NCBI GenBank assembly: GCA_944989445.1
Contig: CALYLW010000121.1
Location: forward strand, 694,229-758,228
Origin: Ampullaceana balthica
Taxonomy: Eukaryota; Mollusca; Gastropoda; Lymnaeidae
Direction: 5' to 3'
Length of the DNA: 64,000 bases
How positions within the stretch are numbered: position 1 is the stretch's first letter; every line of letters starts with the position of its first letter. A program made the translations under genes and the position numbers. Below are positions 46,707 to 57,575 of this stretch, piece by piece. The notes under the pieces are model-generated. The model did not search any database, was not told where the DNA came from, and saw only the letters and a list, made by a program, of their open reading frames with translations.

Positions 46707-47690
46707 ATGGGTTTTCGAGGTGTTTGGGGTGGGCGGGGGCAGGATACAAGACGTCTCCAAGGCAACGGCTTCCCAGCGGTATCGGACGTTCGGGGCGAGT
46801 CGATCAATAACGAGGCAATTGTTGATACACGCATGTCTACTAATTTCAGATTCTGGCATCGGCACTCAATTTATTGTCTTGGGGTGTCGATACTCGTAGA
46901 AAAGTTTACATATAGTTATATATATATTATAAAATAAAGGCATCGAAACTTATTCGCAAATGCCAGTTGGTTCACGTGTAATAGCTATTAAATCGCTTTA
47001 TCGATTATGTCCATTATATGCAAATGACACGGCATCAGAAAGTACACTTGGTCAACCTGAGAGATCGAATAGTCTATGGTTCAAGAAGCAGTTCAAAGCT
47101 ATTCAGAAGGAAATTTTTCAATGGCATTACTTAAAGTGCTCGTAACATGCCCTCAGCAACCAATCATGTAGTTGTTTACAAGGATTATTGGCTGACACGT
47201 GATACTGAAGAGCCGAGATTATTTTTATCTAATTTTTTTTTAATGCCAATTCGGCATGCGCCTTAATAAAATATTGAAAGCGCTTCAATTATATGGATTA
47301 TTTTCGATTGATTTGTTCGTAGTAGGACGCAAGAGAACATTAATTTAGGACAGTTTAATGTTAAGCTTACGGTCACTTGCATGCCCTGTCCAGTGTACTC
47401 CAGTGTAGAAAAAATACCAAGTGGGTTTTACAAAGTAAAAAGAGAGTTGGGCCTTAGAATTGAGGCTGATGGGGTGGGGAGCCTGACATCTTCAATTGTC
47501 GGCGTTAACCCCAGCTACATCCCTGTGTTAAATTATTTATTTCGTTTAAAAATGGCTGTAAACTAGACAGCGTTGCTAATTACTTCCCCGGAAACCCCGC
47601 CTCTTCATAAAAATTCCAAAATATCAACATACAAATCGATTTGGAAAACTTCTATTCGGCTGGCTCCTAATACATAATAATAACCACAAG
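46707..47690. other. Non-coding, unassigned
   Basis: Short frames at 46707-46937, 46960-47145 and 47381-47566 show no motif or conservation that I can see. Confidence 0.4.
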
Positions 47691-47691
47691 A

Positions 47692-48009
47692 GAAACAGAA
47701 CACACCACACGTTAAACAGAACACATCACACGTTAAACAGAACACACCACACGTTAAACACAACACACCACACATTAAACAGAACACACCGCACGTTAAA
47801 CAGAACACACCACACATTAAACAGAACACACCACACATTAAACATAACACACCACACGTTAAACAGAACACACCACACGTTAAACAGAACACACCACACG
47901 TTAAACAGAATACACCACACGTTAAACAGAACACACCACACGTTAAACAGAACACACCACACGTTAAACAGAACACACCACACGTTAAACAGAACACACC
48001 ACACGTTAA
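47692..48009. repeat. 21-bp minisatellite, ~15 copies
   Basis: Unit ACGTTAAACAGAACACACCA plus C. The minus frame repeats FCLTCGV, an artefact of the 21-bp period. Confidence 0.96.
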
Positions 48010-49035
48010 ATATTAACTGTTTGAAATGCATGAAGAGAATCCAGATTCCCCCCCCCCAAATACCCCTAAAAACTTCACACCCTCGTTGAACACCAATCTG
48101 TGTTTAAAAAAAAATATTTGGATTTAGACATTAATAATTATGAACTAAAGCATTTTATTAATTGATACTTCACCCAACATCGCCATTCTCACAATTTTTC
48201 TGTTAGCAGAAAGAAGCGTTCAATCGTGTCGTTTAGTTTATATTTCAAGCTTCCATGGTACTCGTTCCGTACAATTATATTTCCAGATTCAAAGAGTCTT
48301 GTTACGGGAATTTTCTTAGCACGGTATTGACACAGTCTCCAGGGTATTATTCAAACGTGATTATGGTAATTGTAACTTTAATTTTATTTTAAATATCAAA
48401 TCAATTTTATTAGTTTAATAGATAATTTAGATAATAAACTTTACTGCTAAAGTAAGTTTTTTTTCTGCACTAAATAAGTGGTGAAATAGATATAAGCATT
48501 TGCTCTGTACTCAATAGGCTACAATTCTAGTGCTCCATCCAGGTTTTCCTAAAACCATTTTATATTCGAACAGAAGTAATGTAACATGGAGAATTATTTT
48601 TTAAAATCCATTACGGCACCCCTGTAAGTTAAATTATAGCTCCTTTGGAAACACGCTGTGTCATTTGAGAACCTCATGAATAATGTATCATAGGGATTTG
48701 TTGCGCATACTTAAAAAAAATATGCCATGATGTTGAGCTGGGAAACAGTGGCAGTGTAAGTCATTTGAGACACGGTGCAATCATGGTATACAAAATGAAA
48801 ACAATTTTAACGATGGGTTACACGCCAGGGGACGTCATCTCTAATAAACAAAGTTCCGCTGCCATGAAGCAGACGTCATGCCGTCTATTGAACAACGCCA
48901 GAATATCTCGGCCAAGTTTTCATTGCCCAGGCCGCCATGTTTAGTCGACATGACATGATTAGATCATGTATAACAAATTATTAAAAGTCCGCGAGAATCT
49001 CGGATGGGGCGACAGCACGCGCGTCGGTGCTCGCG
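48010..49035. other. Non-coding, unassigned
   Basis: No features recognised beyond a C9 run near 48049. Confidence 0.4.
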
Positions 49036-49036
49036 T

Positions 49037-49640
49037 CTGCCACTGCGTGTTAGAGCTTGTCGTGTGACTGTTGAGCCGTGACATAATACAGCCTTTCATG
49101 TCATTGCTGAGCCGTGACAAAATATAGATTGTCATATTACTGAGCCGTGACATAATACAACTTTTCATATCATTGCTGAGTCTTGAGACAATACAGATTG
49201 TCATATCACTGAGCCGTGAAACAATACAACTTGTCATATCACTGAGCCGTGACACAATACAGCTTGTCATATCATTGCTGAGCCTTGAGACAATACCGCT
49301 TTTCATATCATTGCTGAGCCGTAAAAAAATACAGATTGTCATATCATTGCTGAGTCTTGAGACAAAACAGCTTGTCATATCATTGCTGAGCCTTGAGACA
49401 ATACAGCTTTTCATATCATTGCTGAGCCGTGACAAAATACAGATTGTCATATCATTGCTGAGTCTTGAGACAATACAGCTTGTCATATCATTGCTGAACC
49501 GTGACACAATACAACTTGTCATATAGCTGAGCCGTGACACTTTAGAGCTTGTCACATACATGTTTTGGCCGTGAAACGACTCCTCTTGCAATGACACCAT
49601 TAGGCCGTGACACATTACAGATTCTTATATAATTGTCCGG
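49037..49640. repeat. 33-36 bp minisatellite, ~15 copies
   Basis: Unit GCTGAGCCGTGACACAATAC plus AGCTTGTCATATCATT. Units alternate between GTGACA and TTGAGA types; the last few copies (49500-49640) are diverged (GGCCGTGA). Confidence 0.93.
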
Positions 49641-49658
49641 CCGTGAATCAGTCTAAAA

Positions 49659-49865
49659 AATCGGTGGCCAAACTGCGGCTCGAGAGCCACACGCGGCTCT
49701 TTTGTTTTCACATTGGGGCACGCGTACAATTTATGAAATATGTGTTACAAGGATTACTAGAAGGTTTGCAAGCCAGGTCCAATGACTCATACTGCTTCAA
49801 TGCGGCTCTCAAATTTTTATATATTTTAAAATGGCTCGCAATTGCTACGTGTCTGGCCAACACTG
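49659..49865. mobile_element. hAT-type MITE, family C (207 bp)
   Basis: The left end (GGTGGCCAAACTGCGGCTC) and right end (inverted: CAGTGTTGGCCAGACACG) are imperfect inverted repeats of the hAT kind. Flanks GTCTAAAA (49651-49658) and GTTTAAAA (49866-49873) are a 7/8 target duplication. No transposase. The 139-codon frame at 49607-50026 crosses the element and is not a gene. Confidence 0.82.
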
Positions 49866-50044
49866 GTTTAAAACATAACTTCTATCAGCACATCGTAAAG
49901 AAATATTTACAGATTCCAAATAGTCTTTTTGTTGATTATTCATTTTACTTTTCATTTTCAAGCATAATTTTTGAACTAGCGATCCAACTTTCCATTATCT
50001 TCAAACAAATCCAATGTTACTATTAAAAATATCTATCCACTTCC

Positions 50045-51546
50045 CAGTGGCGTAGCTAGAGGGGGGCGGTCCACCCCGGGCGTCACGCATTTAGGGGCGG
50101 CATTTGAAAAGTGCAACCTATTCCGACAACCACCCTTTTTCTTTTGAAGGTGGAAAACCAAGGTGAAACAAAAATATTCGTAATTTCTAGTCCTAATTAA
50201 CGGATTCCCACAACATTTTTTTTATTACATAGTGGATCTGTGGATGTTATAAGTAACGCAAAACCGTTCAAAAATTTAAAATCACTCCAAAAAAAGGGTA
50301 TCGATTTGTTTGGAAAATTAAGGGGTATACGGTACGACCAGATGACGCTTTTATAAGAAAACTACACAAAAAGCACATCACCGCTTGACCCAATAATGTG
50401 CTACACTACAAGAAGAGGTATTATGTTAGAAAAACGGGGGGAAAGGCACCCTTGATCTATTAAATTTTATTCAACGGTGATTGGAAAATTCAGTACCCAA
50501 AATTGTAATTTTGCTATGAATTTTTACAATTGATATGTGTCGCTAGTTGTGAAAGGTGCTTCTCCAAAGTGAAGTTGATAAAAATTATCTTCGTTCCACA
50601 ATGAGCAATTTCAGACAACAAAATCTTGCAACATTGTCCATAGAACAAGATATAACAAATAATTTAAATTTTGATAGTATAATACACGTTTTTTCTATTA
50701 TGAAAGTTAGAAAAGTAAATGTATAAAAGTGATTACATACTAATGTGTACAATTTCTTTGTAAAAAATCATTTATTTATAAATATAAAATAAAAGAATAG
50801 TAATTGATACTGTTTTGTGTATGTGTGTGTGTAAATTTGGAATATGTTTTGTCTCATGGGGGGGGGGACCTGCGACCTCAGTAACTTTCTTGTGGCCTTT
50901 AAAAAATGTATAGTGTATTTTTTATAAATGTGTATTTATAAGTATATCATCTTATGAGGCCTCTTTAATTACTGCTTACATAAATATGGCATGAAATGGT
51001 AAACATGTTACTCATCTTTACTGCGTTTCAATTACAATTTATTATTCATGTTTATTAATTTATAAAAACCATCATAAAATCGACTAATTTGCCATCCATA
51101 AATGGCGTCACGCGATTTTGGCTGATTTTTCACCCCCTCCGCCCTCGTCACGCGTCGTCACAAAGACGTAGACCCCTTCTTTAATATGACGCAATGAAGT
51201 TTTCACTACCCTTACCATAAAATCCGTATTTTATATTTGAAAATGAGCATGTTTCAAATCAAATTTTTGTCATTTAAGTATGTTTTTAGTGCAAGGCTGC
51301 ACTCTAATATCGTGACAAGCGTTTTACGTAAACGTCAGTAATCAATATGTAAGTGGAAATTGTATTTAAAGTTGTGCGTTTTGACGTGACATCACATTTC
51401 TCAAACACACCCCCTCGTCACACATCGTCACAAGTGTATGACTCCCCTCCCCGCCCAAGGTGCGTGACGTCATTTATGGACGGTCCCTAAAAAGGGTGCC
51501 ACACTGGAGACCGCTCCGGGCGGCAAAAGTTCTAGCTACGCCACTG
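50045..51546. mobile_element. hAT-type non-autonomous element, 1502 bp
   Basis: Ends CAGTGGCGTAGCTAGAG and, inverted, CAGTGGCGTAGCTAGAAC, followed inward by CCGGGCG-rich segments on both sides. An exact 8-bp duplication CCACTTCC lies at 50037-50044 and 51547-51554. The interior is AT-rich and lacks a long ORF, so it is non-autonomous. Another MITE (51091-51487) is nested near the right end. Confidence 0.92.
51091..51487. mobile_element. MITE nested in the 1.5-kb hAT element
   Basis: The left end GCCATCCATAAATGGCGTCA and right end (inverted: GGGACCGTCCATAAATGACG) both run into CACGC. This resembles the termini at 34841-35103. C-rich CCCCTCCGCCCTCGTCACGC-type segments lie just inside each end. 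Confidence 0.65.
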
Positions 51547-51554
51547 CCACTTCC

Positions 51555-52140
51555 TAGCATACAATAGAGATCACTGCAATTATGTATTAGGTGGGAAACT
51601 TAAGGAAAAAAATAATAATAAGTTGTTATATTCCATAGAATAGAGATATTTCCTCCATTGGGCGCTCGGGACTTTTTCTATATTAATTCATATCTTGTTT
51701 TAAAATCTAGCATTTTTTAAAAATAAACCTATACAATAGCATGCAAATTCGGAGATATGGAAAGACATGTGCATGTGTTTGTAAATACAAACGTCCAAAC
51801 TATTACAAATCTATTCAAATAGATCGTCACCTGAACCCTGTTTAAAATAATTTCCAAGACCTTTTGAGCTTTTTAAGAAACTAATTAAATGGTCAATTTT
51901 GTCAGGTCTTATTCACGAATTTATTAAGTATTGATTTTCCTATTCGAGTTTATTAGGGTAAATAAAACAAATGTCATTGAGCTGTAAGGGTCACTGTAAA
52001 AAAATGTTACTGTAAGGGTTAAAATAAACAACATTTTTAAGTGTGCTTCCAAGCATATGTTCCCCCGAATATTAAGTCACAGTTGTCGAAATTCGTCTAC
52101 GAATTCCTATGAAGGAAATTAAAAGTTTTACTGGGTGTTT
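51555..52140. other. AT-rich, no gene
   Basis: No features recognised. Confidence 0.4.
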
Positions 52141-52145
52141 CCAAT

Positions 52146-52243
52146 AGGTCTATGGGCACGCCCAGGTCTATGGGCACGCCCAGGTCTATGGGCACGCCCA
52201 GGTCTATGGGCACGCCCAGGTCTATGAGCACGCCCAGGTCTCG
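52146..52243. repeat. 18-bp minisatellite, 5 copies
   Basis: Unit GGTCTATGGGCACGCCCA. The core TGGGCACGCCCA is a near-perfect palindrome. It lies about 500 bp downstream of the Kir stop codon. Confidence 0.95.
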
Positions 52244-52723
52244 TTGAGTCAAAGGGTTGCAACACTAAATTGTGTTAATAAGGTTTTAACGCAAACTTAA
52301 TTTCGCAGCCCCAATTTGCCTTGCAAGTTAGCTCAATTATTCCCCTTTTGTCTTTGCCATGACAAGTTAGGCCACCTACCCACCCACCCCGAACTATTCG
52401 ATGTTTTGGAGTTTGGGATATAAAAAGTAATCTCCCCTATTGTTCTGGACATTAAAAGTTAGTTCCCCATTTTCTAAGCATTGTTTTAAAATTTGAATCA
52501 GAGCTTTGAGCTGATCGAAGTAAATTTTTCCTGCCTGTGATCATAATTTCTAATCGTTTACTTAATTCGAAGTCGGGAATACTAAATTTTAATTACACCC
52601 CTTGGATCGTACCTCAGAAAACAACTCCAACAGATAGGGGGAAATTGTCAAAAAGGGCCGCCAACACAGCGCGGCAAACAATGGTCCTCTGCGGGTGACT
52701 CCCCCTTCTTACCTTTATCGCTG

Positions 52724-54100
52724 TCATAGTAACGTTTCGGACAAATCCTGAGAGCCGAGATCGGTGCTCGTGCTATGTTTGCTAGGATACGAATCGAAAT
52801 CATCCCCAAAGAACTCAGTTTGGACCGCCCCGTGCCTTTTGGTCACATACTGGCGGATCAAGTACCTGTCCGATTTTGAGGCCAGCGACGTGTTCTCCTC
52901 CTCGTCCTCGTCCTCCTCGTCCTCGTCGTCATCGGCGGGCCGCGTCCCGCAGAAAGTCTGCTCCGGCGTCTGTCCGGCGGCCGTCATCTCGGCCAGCTCC
53001 TTGGCGCTGCAGTTGGGCGTGTCCACAGGGATGGTGTTGTGAAAGCGGGAAAAGTCAATCTGGTACTGGCCGTTCTCCTTCTGGAATGTAACGAGCCGCT
53101 CGAAGCGGTGGCCCCACAGGACCTCCCCGGGGAGGTACGAGCTGCGGGCCTGCGTGGTCATGCCCGTACTCTCGACGATGCCCTCGAGGATGACGATGAG
53201 CTCGAACTGCTCGCGGTGGAGGTCCTCCGGGGACAGCTCCCAGAACGGGCTGTCCTCGTCGATCTTGTGAACGATGATCACCGGCCAGACCAGGAAGAGC
53301 CGATCCCGGCCCTCGTCGAAGCCCAGGTCGACGTCGAACTGGTACAGCGGCAGGACGTCGCCCTCCTTGGTGATCTTCTTCTTGATGAGAACGGCCCGGA
53401 TGTGCGCCTCGACGATCTGCGATTTGCGCATGTCGCCGACACGCAGCAGGAGGCAGAGGTCGCCGTCCTGCTTGCAGATGCACGCGCTCTTGCTGAACAT
53501 TAGCGTCTCTGCCCGTTTTTTCGGGCGTGACAGTTTGGCGAAGACGATGCCGGTCATAAGTGCCTGGCAGATGACCCCGAAGCAAGACTGAAACATCATG
53601 AGAACTATGGCCTCCGGGCATTCCTCCGTCGTATGCCGGAAGCCGTAGCCTATAGTGTGTTGGGTTTCTATAGAGAATAGCAGAGCGGATGTGAAAGACT
53701 TGATTTCTATAACGCAGGGCTTCCATTGTTCCTTGCCTATGTTGTCAAGGTCGCCGTGGGAGAAGCACACCAGCCACCAGATGAGAGCAAAGATGAGCCA
53801 GCTGAGGGTGAAGGCCATGGCGAAAAGCATGAGGTTGTACCGCCACTTGATGTCGACGAGCGTCGTGAAGATGTCCGCGAGGTACCGCCGGCGTCGCTTC
53901 CGGATGTTGGTCTGGGTAATGTTGACCTCGCCGTTCTTGTAGACCAGCCGTCTGCGCATGCGCTTGCTGTAGTTGGTCGCGGGCCGTCTCTTAGGTCCAG
54001 CACCGCCCCCTCGCGAGTTGTTACTGATGGTGGTGCGGACGTGACGTTGGGCGTACTCCATAAACGAGTCCTGTGAGCCACGCCTCGCGTTGTCCACCAC
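52724..54100 (-). CDS. Kir: Inward-rectifier potassium channel (Kir/KCNJ family), large 3' exon
   Basis: Kir channels are tetrameric, two-transmembrane K+ channels of the plasma membrane that set resting potential and K+ transport and need PIP2. This exon encodes 458 residues from V-V-D-N to the stop. The acceptor TTTTCTTTTCTCCTCCCTCC-CAG is at 54101-54103, phase 0. Residue numbers count from an ATG lying in the intron, so V-V-D-N is 14-17. Order: basic N-tail; RYLADIFTTLVDIKWRYN before TM1 (about 101-124); pore helix CVIEIKSFTSALLFSIETQ; filter TIGYGF at 162-167; TM2 about 177-201; PKKRAETLMFS; and a complete cytoplasmic domain (WPVIIVHKIDEDSPFW, VESTGMTTQARSSYLPGEVLWGHRF). The rectification-controller position in TM2 is glutamine (CQAL), where Kir2.1 has aspartate. 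C-terminal oddities are an acidic D/E tract at 403-415 and a final SETLL that fits a class I PDZ ligand. Upstream exons with the start are not established. Confidence 0.95.
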   Translation of the reverse strand: MVDNARRGSQDSFMEYAQRHVRTTISNNSRGGGAGPKRRPATNYSKRMRRRLVYKNGEVNITQTNIRKRRRRYLADIFTTLVDIKWRYNLMLFAMAFTLSWLIFALIWWLVCFSHGDLDNIGKEQWKPCVIEIKSFTSALLFSIETQHTIGYGFRHTTEECPEAIVLMMFQSCFGVICQALMTGIVFAKLSRPKKRAETLMFSKSACICKQDGDLCLLLRVGDMRKSQIVEAHIRAVLIKKKITKEGDVLPLYQFDVDLGFDEGRDRLFLVWPVIIVHKIDEDSPFWELSPEDLHREQFELIVILEGIVESTGMTTQARSSYLPGEVLWGHRFERLVTFQKENGQYQIDFSRFHNTIPVDTPNCSAKELAEMTAAGQTPEQTFCGTRPADDDEDEEDEDEEENTSLASKSDRYLIRQYVTKRHGAVQTEFFGDDFDSYPSKHSTSTDLGSQDLSETLL

Positions 54101-54119
54101 CTGGGAGGGAGGAGAAAAG
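54101..54119 (-). promoter_or_regulatory. Splice acceptor of the Kir exon
   Basis: On the minus strand a C/T-rich tract ends in TCCCTCCCAG immediately before GTGGTGGAC. It fixes the 5' edge of the coding exon; ORF codons above 54100 are intron. Confidence 0.85.
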
Positions 54120-54183
54120 AAAAGGAGTGTGATCATCACAGTTTGGTGATTATAAGAACATTCATTATTCTGAGCCTGCTACG

Positions 54184-54420
54184 TGCTTTATTGATAGACG
54201 CTCATATATAGAACATTAACCTGATATGGCTATATGCCTTGTTGATACACACTTTCTATAGAACATTAACCTGATATGGCTATATGCCTTGTTGATACAC
54301 ACTTTCTATAGAACATTAATATGAGATGGCTATATACCTTGTTGATACACACTTTCTATAGAACATTAATCTGATTTGGGTATATGCCTTGTTGATATAC
54401 ACTTCTATAGAACATTATCC
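54184..54420. repeat. 50-bp minisatellite, ~4.7 copies, in the putative Kir intron
   Basis: Unit TAGAACATTAACCTGATATG, GCTATATGCCTTGTTGATAC, ACACTTTCTA. It begins about 80 bp upstream (intron side) of the acceptor. Confidence 0.93.
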
Positions 54421-54466
54421 TGAGTTGGTTACATGCTTCTTTGATAACGCTGTTATATCAATACGA

Positions 54467-54799
54467 ACAACAAAGCCCGTCCAAGGACGTTCCGCCACCG
54501 TTCGGTGGCATGTTGTAACTCCCCTCCAACTGCCGTCTCGGCCGGCATACATGTGCATCACGTCAAAAATACTATTCATTATAGTTAAAATAAATAACTC
54601 GTAAAAACAGAGCTTTTGACTATAAATCCCAACGCGCATAACTCAAAATAAAGTCTCGGAAGAAATACTGCACCAAAAATAACTCGTTTTGAACGTCCGC
54701 GTAAACTTGTTCAATATGATTGGCTGTAGGAGTCATATGTGTTTGAGGGACCAATCGCTATCGAGGAACGGACAGAAAATTGCCTTTTATTATTATAGA
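54467..54799 (-). mobile_element. 335-bp interspersed element, copy 2 of 3
   Basis: On the minus strand it starts TCTATAATAATAAAAGGC after a flanking A and ends after the GTCCTTGGAC hairpin near GGGCTTTGTTG. It includes AAAAACAGAGCTTTTGACTA, close to the spacer of the 57-61 kb array (AAAAACAAAGTTTTTGACTA). Lies inside the putative Kir intron. Confidence 0.65.
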
Positions 54800-55338
54800 T
54801 AGAAGAAGATAGTTGACGACCGTAAGAGATTTGAGTACAAACATAGATTGGTCGCGGATTACTACAAAATATACAGACCACAAAATTAAAGTAATCCATA
54901 ATTGAGATCAAAAACGATGCTCCCTCCTCCCCGCCGCCCGAAAAATTGTCACCTAGAGCGTGAAATGACCTATTCAAACCCGACTATCTCAGGAAAACGC
55001 CACTAGCAAGTGGGTAAAAATTTGACTGACATGATATGGCCAAGAAGCATTGTATTAATACGACACATCAAAGAGCAGATGTTAGCACCGACACTCAATG
55101 CTTAACTGATGCATGCGTGACAATGCGCACAATGAACTTTCGATCGCGTCCATTCTGTGTTATGCTGACAATAAATAAGCATGGCATTCCATTTTCGTCA
55201 CGTGCTTAAATTCCAAAAGTCATTTCGTTTAAATATTTGCAGTAAAATTACGAAATAACAACATCAACAATTATCCTCTTTATAGTCAGTAACCCGGTGT
55301 TTATAAGATGAAAGAACACATTTTAATTGTATACGGTA
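54800..55338. other. Non-coding, unassigned (possible Kir intron)
   Basis: No features recognised. Confidence 0.4.
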
Positions 55339-55342
55339 CATG

Positions 55343-55640
55343 CCAACCTTTGCCATCATTGTGCACAATACAAATCAAACCTTTGCCATCATTGTGCACA
55401 ATACAAATCAAACCTTTGCCATCATTGTGCACAATACAAATCAAACCTTTGCCATCATTGTGCACAATACAAATCAAACCTTTTCCATCATTGTGCACAA
55501 TACAAATCAAACCTTTGTCATCATTGTGCACAATACAAATCAAACCTTTGCCATCATTGTGCACAATACAAATAAAACCTTTGCCATCATTGTGCATATT
55601 ACGAATAAAAACTTTGCCATCATTGTGCACAGTACATATT
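55343..55640. repeat. 32-bp minisatellite, ~9 copies
   Basis: Unit AACCTTTGCCATCATTGTGC plus ACAATACAAATC; the last two units are diverged. Frames on both strands (up to 172 codons) are artefacts except that the 5' codons of the minus frame lie in the candidate exon below. Confidence 0.95.
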
Positions 55641-55717
55641 AACCCCATCCCATAACTGTAACCAATATATATAACCACCATCCCGTCATATACACAGTGC
55701 ACACCAATGATATTTAC

Positions 55718-55789
55718 CGCGCTGAACACGTGAAGAGAACTTGATGTGAAAAAAATCCCATTCTCCCTCCTTCTGACCGCTGCGATCAT
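55718..55789 (-). CDS. Candidate upstream Kir exon (speculative)
   Basis: On the minus strand an ATG at 55787-55789 opens MIAAVRRRENGIFFTSSSLH and reaches GCG followed by the donor GTAAAT (55717-55712). The donor phase is 0, matching the Kir acceptor at 54101. Another in-frame ATG lies at 55817-55819. The sequence here is GC-richer than the neighbourhood. There is no homology support for the peptide, so this rests on phase, strand and position alone. Confidence 0.2.
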
Positions 55790-56615
55790 GGAACCACTCC
55801 AAATCCTAACCGGTGACACAAGAATAGAGATCCGCCGTTATGTCATTCACGTCTCTTCTGTCCTCCCCAGCGAGAGACCGTTCAACATCCTTGGCGCTGC
55901 CTAACGTCATCCTACACCGCGCACACTAAACACAAAAAACCCACAAGACAATCCATTTTGTGAGACCGAATTCTGTCCCGGGCACATCAAAAGGCGCCAA
56001 TTTAAGATCAATTTAGGCGTGTTTTTACACGCTAAGTGAGAGCTGGCTGGCTGGCTAGCCTACCCCCTTCCCCTCGGATGGCTGTAAGCAAATATTTCTC
56101 TAGAGTTGAATGTAACAAGGCACTGGATATTAACTACTGATTCCCCTGCAGGGATGTCAGATAGGATAAGGATCCAATAATAAACTCATTTGAGCTCCCC
56201 TCCCCACTCTCTGCCTCTATCTGGGGTCGTTTCTGTTTACTTCTCAGACTTTTAAGCGTTAGATTCCTCCGTTTATTAAGGAGGCTTTTAACGATTCGGT
56301 GAGAAAACAAAACACTTCCACGCGAGGTTCTTGGTGCATCTTTCTAACAGCCAACTAGTGTCATGGGTCCTCAAACTGGTCCTTAAAGGCGGCCTTAGGT
56401 GTGGCGAGTAGGGCAATCGTCACAGGCCCCGCTCCTGAGGGGGTCCTGCACAGAATAATTTACGGTGTAAAGTATAAAGCTTACACTTATGTATGCCAGA
56501 CATGTGACCATTGACCAGAGCACCTGGTACTTCAAAAACCTTCTCTGATCAGATCAATGTTTTTGAAAGTTGTCTAAATCAATGTCAAATTAAGATTCGA
56601 CACCTTTATGCTTTT
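55790..56615. other. Unassigned, moderately GC-rich; possible Kir 5' region
   Basis: 55830-56100 and 56320-56460 are GC-richer than the local average. No TATA box or clear core promoter is recognised. Confidence 0.3.
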
Positions 56616-56616
56616 T

Positions 56617-56620
56617 AAAA

Positions 56621-56703
<83 letters not shown>

Positions 56704-56712
56704 TATATATTC
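56617..56712. repeat. (TA)n microsatellite, ~45 units
   Basis: Almost uninterrupted TA dinucleotides, interrupted by single ATAATAT steps near both ends. Confidence 0.98.
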
Positions 56713-56722
56713 TTATACATCT

Positions 56723-56896
56723 TTAAACCACTTCCAGGATATGGCGGAGATGTCTAAAAAGACGAGCCGATTCATAGAACCGTTGAAGTTTCGCGTAGCT
56801 CATGGAGTTCAAGGCGCACTGGGTAATGATGTGCACAGGGGAAAAAGACGTTATTCCCCCACACAAAGACAGTTCCTTAAGAGACTTATGTATCAT
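56723..56896 (-). CDS. Small ORF, 57 codons, coding-like composition, unknown
   Basis: ATG at 56894-56896, TAA at 56723-56725. The peptide starts MIHKSLKELSLCGGITSFSP and ends with SYAKLQRFYESARLFRHLRH plus a short tail. The leucine-rich, charged helical end reads like real protein rather than satellite or AT-rich noise. It could be a domain end such as a repeat-protein C-terminus, or a piece of an unrecognised mobile element. It abuts the (TA)n tract. Confidence 0.28.
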   Translation of the reverse strand: MIHKSLKELSLCGGITSFSPVHIITQCALNSMSYAKLQRFYESARLFRHLRHILEVV

Positions 56897-56899
56897 CCT

Positions 56900-57180
56900 T
56901 CAACCAAGTGAAAGTCTTCAGAAAGTAAATTGCTGATCTGTTAAATGAATAATAAAACAATGTAAGTGTTAATCATTGGTGTTCAAGGACGATGTATGGT
57001 GAGGCCCGTGGCTTCAGCACTGGCGTTAACGGTGGTTTGGTTGAAACGGCCCGTTAGGGAACGTCATTTAAAATTTTATTTTTTTACTTCAAACCACGGA
57101 CGGCAGCAACGCAGTTTATACTTCTAATCTATCGGCAGCAGGTACAATCTTCTGAAACAGAAAAATGTCCTTGTAATAAA
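56900..57180. other. Unassigned spacer
   Basis: No features recognised. Confidence 0.4.
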
Positions 57181-57575
57181 ACAACCCCGTAAAAACAAAG
57201 TTTTTGACTATAAATCCCTTATATATGAGACATAACTAAAAGTATTGATTATGTTCAAACGCGACAAACATTTACAGACTGAAACCGAAATTATCTCCCC
57301 TGGCTTTAAAAACTGGGGGAAGGGGGGAGGGGGTGTGGACATGGACGGGTGGCGTCAACGCGTTAACTCAACTCCTGGTGTAAACCACCTGGTTAAAACA
57401 CGAGATGTGTTCACCGCTGGCTGGCGTGAAGTCAAGTGACCCGTAAAATGTAAACAATAGCGACCGCTACATATAGTTTATATAGATAAACTAAAAATGC
57501 ATTAATTTAATTACGGTACGTTCGATCGATCTGAAATTTTGATACGACGCATTGTTAGGTGACACGGGTCCGTGT

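Noticed and set aside
49607..50026. 139-codon plus frame
   Set aside because: It crosses hAT MITE ends and unrelated flank; no motif.
52876..53091. Proline/arginine-rich peptide on the plus strand
   Set aside because: Antisense of the Kir acidic tract.
53039..54081. Open frames opposite to, and shifted on, the Kir exon (up to 223 codons)
   Set aside because: Shadows of a GC-rich coding exon; the Kir frame has the conserved motifs.
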